DNA of 22,123 nucleotides from a virus: positions 1 through 22,123 of the IMG/VR virus record IMGVR_UViG_3300025030_000439; one strand, 5' to 3'. The notes beneath the pieces are model-generated. The model did not search any database and was not told where the DNA came from. It saw nothing but the letters and a program-made list of their open reading frames with translations. Both the position numbers and the translations under genes were made by a program. Of the stretch, positions 18,646-22,123 are shown one piece after another (position 1 is the stretch's first letter; each line of letters opens with the position of its first letter).

Positions 18646-20984
18646 TGGCGCAGCTTGTAGCCCCTAACGCAGACGGAACGGTACAATGGGGGGCTTCGCC
18701 ATCTGACCCTGGCGCTGGGCTTCGATATTCCATGCTGGATGAAGGCTTTCCTTCGGACGATTCGGGAAGCTTGTGTACTGAGGTTACTGACCTCGAATAT
18801 ATGTGGTTTGAGTGCGGGAATCCCACAGACCCAGGAGTGGATACAGGACACATAATCCGTATCCGTAATCGTAAAAACGATGCAGCCGGTCAGCAACAAG
18901 ACCATATCTTTAGGATATACAAAGGGAATAATGTCACTCAGATTGCCACAACGACGTTGTCCAATGTAGACGAGGTCTGGACAACCAGAGAGTATACACT
19001 CTCGACTGGTGAGGCTGCGAACGTTGATTATAACGACATCGAACTGTACGTTCATCTCGACGAGGTCGGCGGTGGTGCTGGCCGTGTGGCGCATGTCTCA
19101 ACCTTAGAGTTCGAGTGCCCCGCTGCTGGCGGTGCCTATGTCACCGTGACGCTCTCGGAGTCCATGACGGTGAGCGAGGCCGCTGGCCGAACGCCTACGC
19201 GTGTGCTCACCGAGTCCGAGACGGTGAATGCGGCTCTTGTTCGCATTGTCGCCAAGATTGTTGCGGAATCCGAGACGCCAAGCGAAGCCGTTATCCGTGC
19301 CATCGCCCATGTCATCCTCGAAAGCCTCACGCCATCTGAGGTGCTGATTGCCTTCAAGTGGCTCCAGGCGCAGATCGCTGAGTCTGTCACCATCTCAGAG
19401 GCCGTCGCTAAGATCGTGACCAAGGTATCGACGGAGAGCCTTACCATCAACGAGGCGATGACGAAGTTCGTCCAGAAGGTGGCGCCTGAATCTGTCTCGC
19501 TCAATGAAGCGGTAGTTCGCAGCTATGCCAAAGTGCTGTCCGACAGCATCACCGTCACTGATACGCTCAGCACGGCCTTTATCAAGTTCGTCTTCCTGGA
19601 CGAATCCATAGCCACCTCAGAGACCGTTATCCGCGTTGTGACAAAGGTGCTGGCCGAATCTGAGACGGTGAGCGAAGCAGTCATCCGCAGTTTCAGCAAG
19701 GTGCTATCAGAGTCCGTCTCACTCAGCGAAGCCGTGGTTCGTGCTGTCGCTCATATCATCGCCGAGAGCATCACGGTCCAAGAGGCAGTCATCACGGCGC
19801 TGACGAAGACCGTCATCCTTGCTGAATCTGTCTCGCTCTCAGAGGCCGTCATACGGGTTGTGACCAAAGTGCTCACGGAGTCTGAAACGGTGTCAGATGC
19901 CACCATCCGCGCTGTCTCCAAGGTCATTGCCGAGAGCCTAACACTTGACGATAAGTTGACGTTGACCTACAGCAAGGACGTGGTTGAGACGATCTCGGTG
20001 CAAGAGGCGCGTAACTGGGTTATCACGAAGCTCATTGCAGAGGGCGTGACGCCTACCGATGCAACCATCCGCAGCGTGACGAAGGTGCTATCAGAGTCCA
20101 TCACCGTAAGCGACGACTTCACGGCGACACTCATAGGGGCCTTGGTTGCGATCCTATCAGAGCAGATCACAATCTCAGAGGCTGTGGTGAGGAGCTATCA
20201 AAAGCTGGTATCCGAATCCACTACGCCTTCAGAAGCCGTCGTCCGCGTCGTGAGCAAGCTCCTGAGCGAGAGCGAGACGGTTGACGATCGGCTAACGCTC
20301 ACCGTCACGAAGGCGGCGCTTGAGACGATCTCGATACAGGATACCGTCGCTTGGACAATTCAGAAGGTTATCGGCGAGAACGTTAGCCCTAATGATGCTG
20401 TGGTCCGCGCTGTTACCAAGGTGTTGGTTGAATCCATCACGGTCAATGATGATCTGATTGCCACGCTGATCGGCGCTCTTCTTGCCATCCTCTCCGAGCA
20501 GGTCACGGTCAACGAGGCTGTTGTGCATAACGTGACAAAGCTCCTCAGCGAGCCGCTCACGCCGTCTGAGGTTGTGGTGCGCCTCACAAGCAAGCTGCTT
20601 ACGGACTCAATCACCGTCAACGAGGTCGTGCTGTGGGAAGTCGGGAAGGTTGTGAGCGAGACGGTGAGCGTTCAGGACGTTGTGCTCAGGGCCTTCACCA
20701 AGGTTGTCAACGAAGCTGTCACTGTCTCCGAGGCGTTGACCCGCTACTACACAAAGATTCTAACGGAGAGCATCAGCGTCATCGCCCTACTTGGTACGCC
20801 GTTGATCACGATGCAGGAGATACTGACGATTGTGGACTCCATCGCCGTCCGGCTTCTTGGCCGGCCAGGGCGACTCATGCAGACCGTGAGCACACGGACA
20901 TTACAGGGACGCGGCTTCGCGTCGACCGAACGGCTCAAGGATGAGGGAGAATTAGAGCCAACGCCGAGGCTAACTGGCGCTTGA
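18645..20984 (+). CDS. Large repeat protein, candidate head fibre (779 aa)
   Basis: It starts at GTG 18645 with GGAGTG 8 nt upstream. Residues 1-162 look like a beta-sandwich domain (HIIRIRNRKNDAAGQQQDHI, NDIELYVHLDEVGGGAGRVA). From about residue 170 to 715 it consists of about thirty 18-residue repeats, consensus E-S-x-T-V-S-E-A-V-x-R-x-V-T-K-V-L-S; a few have 20 or 22 residues. The C-terminal 65 residues are different and basic. Such repeats usually build an elongated fibre or solenoid. Lying between capsid and connector genes rather than with tail genes, it may be a capsid fibre; a tail-fibre role cannot be excluded. Confidence 0.8.
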   Translation: MAQLVAPNADGTVQWGASPSDPGAGLRYSMLDEGFPSDDSGSLCTEVTDLEYMWFECGNPTDPGVDTGHIIRIRNRKNDAAGQQQDHIFRIYKGNNVTQIATTTLSNVDEVWTTREYTLSTGEAANVDYNDIELYVHLDEVGGGAGRVAHVSTLEFECPAAGGAYVTVTLSESMTVSEAAGRTPTRVLTESETVNAALVRIVAKIVAESETPSEAVIRAIAHVILESLTPSEVLIAFKWLQAQIAESVTISEAVAKIVTKVSTESLTINEAMTKFVQKVAPESVSLNEAVVRSYAKVLSDSITVTDTLSTAFIKFVFLDESIATSETVIRVVTKVLAESETVSEAVIRSFSKVLSESVSLSEAVVRAVAHIIAESITVQEAVITALTKTVILAESVSLSEAVIRVVTKVLTESETVSDATIRAVSKVIAESLTLDDKLTLTYSKDVVETISVQEARNWVITKLIAEGVTPTDATIRSVTKVLSESITVSDDFTATLIGALVAILSEQITISEAVVRSYQKLVSESTTPSEAVVRVVSKLLSESETVDDRLTLTVTKAALETISIQDTVAWTIQKVIGENVSPNDAVVRAVTKVLVESITVNDDLIATLIGALLAILSEQVTVNEAVVHNVTKLLSEPLTPSEVVVRLTSKLLTDSITVNEVVLWEVGKVVSETVSVQDVVLRAFTKVVNEAVTVSEALTRYYTKILTESISVIALLGTPLITMQEILTIVDSIAVRLLGRPGRLMQTVSTRTLQGRGFASTERLKDEGELEPTPRLTGA
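19152..20784 (+). repeat. About thirty 54-bp coding repeats
   Basis: Degenerate 54-bp units, recognisable at protein level by E-[ST]-x-[TS]-[VL]-x-[ED] every 18 residues. Two 282-bp super-blocks (19932-20213 and 20268-20549) of five units each share order and even the same 22-residue unit (TLIGALVAILS / TLIGALLAILS). Confidence 0.9.
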
Positions 20985-20992
20985 CAGCAGTC

Positions 20993-21018
20993 TCGCTCCT
21001 GTCTCACTATAGGAGCGA
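20993..21018 (+). promoter_or_regulatory. Hairpin burying a Shine-Dalgarno site
   Basis: TCGCTCCT (20993-21000) pairs perfectly with AGGAGCGA (21011-21018), loop 10 bases. The 3' arm contains AGGAG and the first base of ATG 21018, so the ribosome site would be masked when folded. Confidence 0.55.
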
Positions 21019-21212
21019 TGGCACTACTCCTGCGAGACGCCGAAGAGACAGACAAGCGCCAACGCCACGGCGCATACTTCGATGGCAGTATTACCCTCTG
21101 TCGCCTCTACGTCGGCGATGTTGACGCTGCCTACCAGCATGGCTTGCTCGAAACCGCAAGACAGCCTATGAATTGCCAACGCTGCCTGGACGTGCTGCAT
21201 GGCGCTCTCTAA
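21018..21212 (+). CDS. Small zinc-knuckle-like protein (64 aa)
   Basis: A 64-residue protein (MALLLRDAEETDKRQRHGAY) with LCRLYVGDVDAAYQHG and MNCQRCLDVLHGAL. One CxxC near the end, plus Cys and His before it, suggests a zinc site. AGGAG is only two bases from ATG 21018, closer than usual. It overlaps the following gene by 14 bases. Unknown function. Confidence 0.6.
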   Translation: MALLLRDAEETDKRQRHGAYFDGSITLCRLYVGDVDAAYQHGLLETARQPMNCQRCLDVLHGAL

Positions 21213-21723
21213 TCTCGTTCGCCTTCGTCTCAATGTACGTGACCCGTATCGTGAGTTCCAGGAGAGCCAACTGGGAAATGGCTCCGCCGTCCATTTCCGC
21301 CTTTCGTCTTATCCCGTACTTGCGGCATCCGAGCAGATTTATATCGCTGGAACAGCGCAAACCGATCCCGCCAATTACAGCCTCGATGACGATACGGGCA
21401 AACTAACGTTTGTTTCGGCTCCTGGGACTGGGACCGAGATTTTCGCCCGGGGCGAAGCCAGCGTCTTCAGCGACACCGAGCTGAACGATATTATTCTCCA
21501 GCAGGGCAACGTGCTGAGTGCCACGCTCCATGTGCTGCGTCTCTTGATGGCGGATCATGCACTGCGCGAGAAATGGCGTGCCGGCGAGCTCGAAAGCGAC
21601 CCCAGCGTTATCTCACGCAATCTCAAGGACCTCTATGATCTTTGGCTCAAGGACGCACAGGCAGCGGCGATTGACAGCGGTGGCGTTGAGGAGTGGGCGG
21701 TGGAGCAGCAATTCTACCGATGA
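21199..21723 (+). CDS. Head-tail connector/adaptor protein (probable)
   Basis: A 174-residue protein starting MALSNLVRLRLNVRDPYREF. A beta-rich first half (YSLDDDTGKLTFVSAPGTGT) is followed by a helical part, FSDTELNDIILQQGNVLSAT and LHVLRLLMADHALREKWRAG, the helix-rich pattern of gp6/gp15-type adaptors that sit beneath the portal. The position after the head genes agrees. ATG 21199 lies in the end of the previous gene with only a weak ribosome site, so it is probably coupled. Confidence 0.65.
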   Translation: MALSNLVRLRLNVRDPYREFQESQLGNGSAVHFRLSSYPVLAASEQIYIAGTAQTDPANYSLDDDTGKLTFVSAPGTGTEIFARGEASVFSDTELNDIILQQGNVLSATLHVLRLLMADHALREKWRAGELESDPSVISRNLKDLYDLWLKDAQAAAIDSGGVEEWAVEQQFYR

Positions 21724-22001
21724 TCAAAGAAGTCTGTTCTTGCGGAGCATCGTTTGAGATTGATATAGGTTTGCGTGGCGAAGGAACACTAGCATTCCTT
21801 GGAACACATGAAAGATTTACTGAGCTAACGGCATTGCGCACATGGGAGAGAGAGCATGCCTACGCATGTAAAATAATGTATGAGCAGATTGCACCGAGAT
21901 TAGCACTTATCAAGGAGCATCAAGCAACACGAGATAATGAACGCACAGTGAGGATAGAAAAAGCTCGCAAAAAAAGGCTAGAGAAAGCGCAGGTCGCATG
22001 A
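21720..22001 (+). CDS. Hypothetical protein, AT-rich (93 aa)
   Basis: A 93-residue protein (MIKEVCSCGASFEIDIGL) with one C-x-C pair, a helical middle (LRTWEREHAYACKIMYEQIA) and a very basic C-terminus (IEKARKKRLEKAQVA). ATG 21720 overlaps the previous TGA as ATGA. The DNA is distinctly richer in A than its neighbours, suggesting separate acquisition. No family recognised. Confidence 0.7.
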   Translation: MIKEVCSCGASFEIDIGLRGEGTLAFLGTHERFTELTALRTWEREHAYACKIMYEQIAPRLALIKEHQATRDNERTVRIEKARKKRLEKAQVA

Positions 22002-22123
22002 ATATCGCCCGCGTCCGTAACATCGAGCGTGGTCTTGACTCCGTCTTCCGTGAAGCGGGGCAGAACGTGACGTGGTTCAAGTACAGCGGCACGGCGGCTG
22101 GTCTGCCTGAGTTTGGCCTTGGC
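21998..22123 (+). CDS. Head closure or tail protein, 3' end outside window
   Basis: Only 42 codons are visible: MNIARVRNIERGLDSVFREA, then NVTWFKYSGTAAGLPEFGLG. ATG 21998 overlaps the preceding stop as ATGA. Position after the adaptor suggests a head-closure (stopper) protein or tail component, but too little is seen to tell. Confidence 0.55.
   Translation, partial: MNIARVRNIERGLDSVFREAGQNVTWFKYSGTAAGLPEFGLG

Noticed and set aside
20980-21011. Promoter TTGACA...TATAGG before gene 21018
   Set aside because: Spacing is 21 bases, too long, and with an 18-base spacer the -10 is only CACTAT; TTGACA overlaps the stop codon of the repeat gene.

Overview
This window is the left/early plus head-module part of a tailed double-stranded DNA phage (Caudoviricetes) or prophage. 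The evidence is a conserved series on the plus strand: small terminase, large terminase, portal, MuF-type head morphogenesis protein, capsid protease with nested scaffold, decoration protein, HK97-type major capsid protein and connector genes. The host cannot be named from sequence. The DNA is GC-rich, most genes have AGGAG-type Shine-Dalgarno sites, and two head-operon genes look leaderless, a habit common in Actinomycetota, Deinococcota and some Chloroflexota; that is only a hint.

The layout is two divergent operons parting at about 6822-6986. Leftwards, a near-consensus sigma70 promoter (TTGACA, 17 bp, TATAGT) drives at least 21 tightly packed minus-strand genes, most joined by ATGA, GTGA or TGATG overlaps. 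They are mostly small accessory or early proteins: a possible ssDNA-binding protein, a sigma-region-4-like DNA-binding protein, many Cys/His zinc-knuckle microproteins (three of them under 60 codons: 28, 55 and 56 aa), a membrane-anchored coiled coil, and two low-complexity repeat proteins (an Ala/Tyr/Asp-rich one and a DUF6745-like one with a 12-bp xxSV repeat running off the left edge).

Rightwards are the packaging and virion genes. The large terminase carries an intein exactly before the conserved TRWH motif. Inside that intein, in a different reading frame, lies a complete HNH/endonuclease VII-family gene. It is overprinted on the intein linker and both frames are open across it. This is the most remarkable object in the window.

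Further right, an intergenic stretch (13660-13865) holds a repeated RNA-like element, a promoter candidate and a terminator/attenuator ahead of the protease-scaffold gene. After the capsid gene come two tandem paralogues, two probable virion proteins and a 779-residue protein built of about thirty 18-residue repeats, a candidate head fibre. The window ends in head-tail connector genes, the last cut by the right edge. No tRNA, CRISPR array, insertion sequence or integrase was found, and no gene-free stretch exceeds 300 bases.
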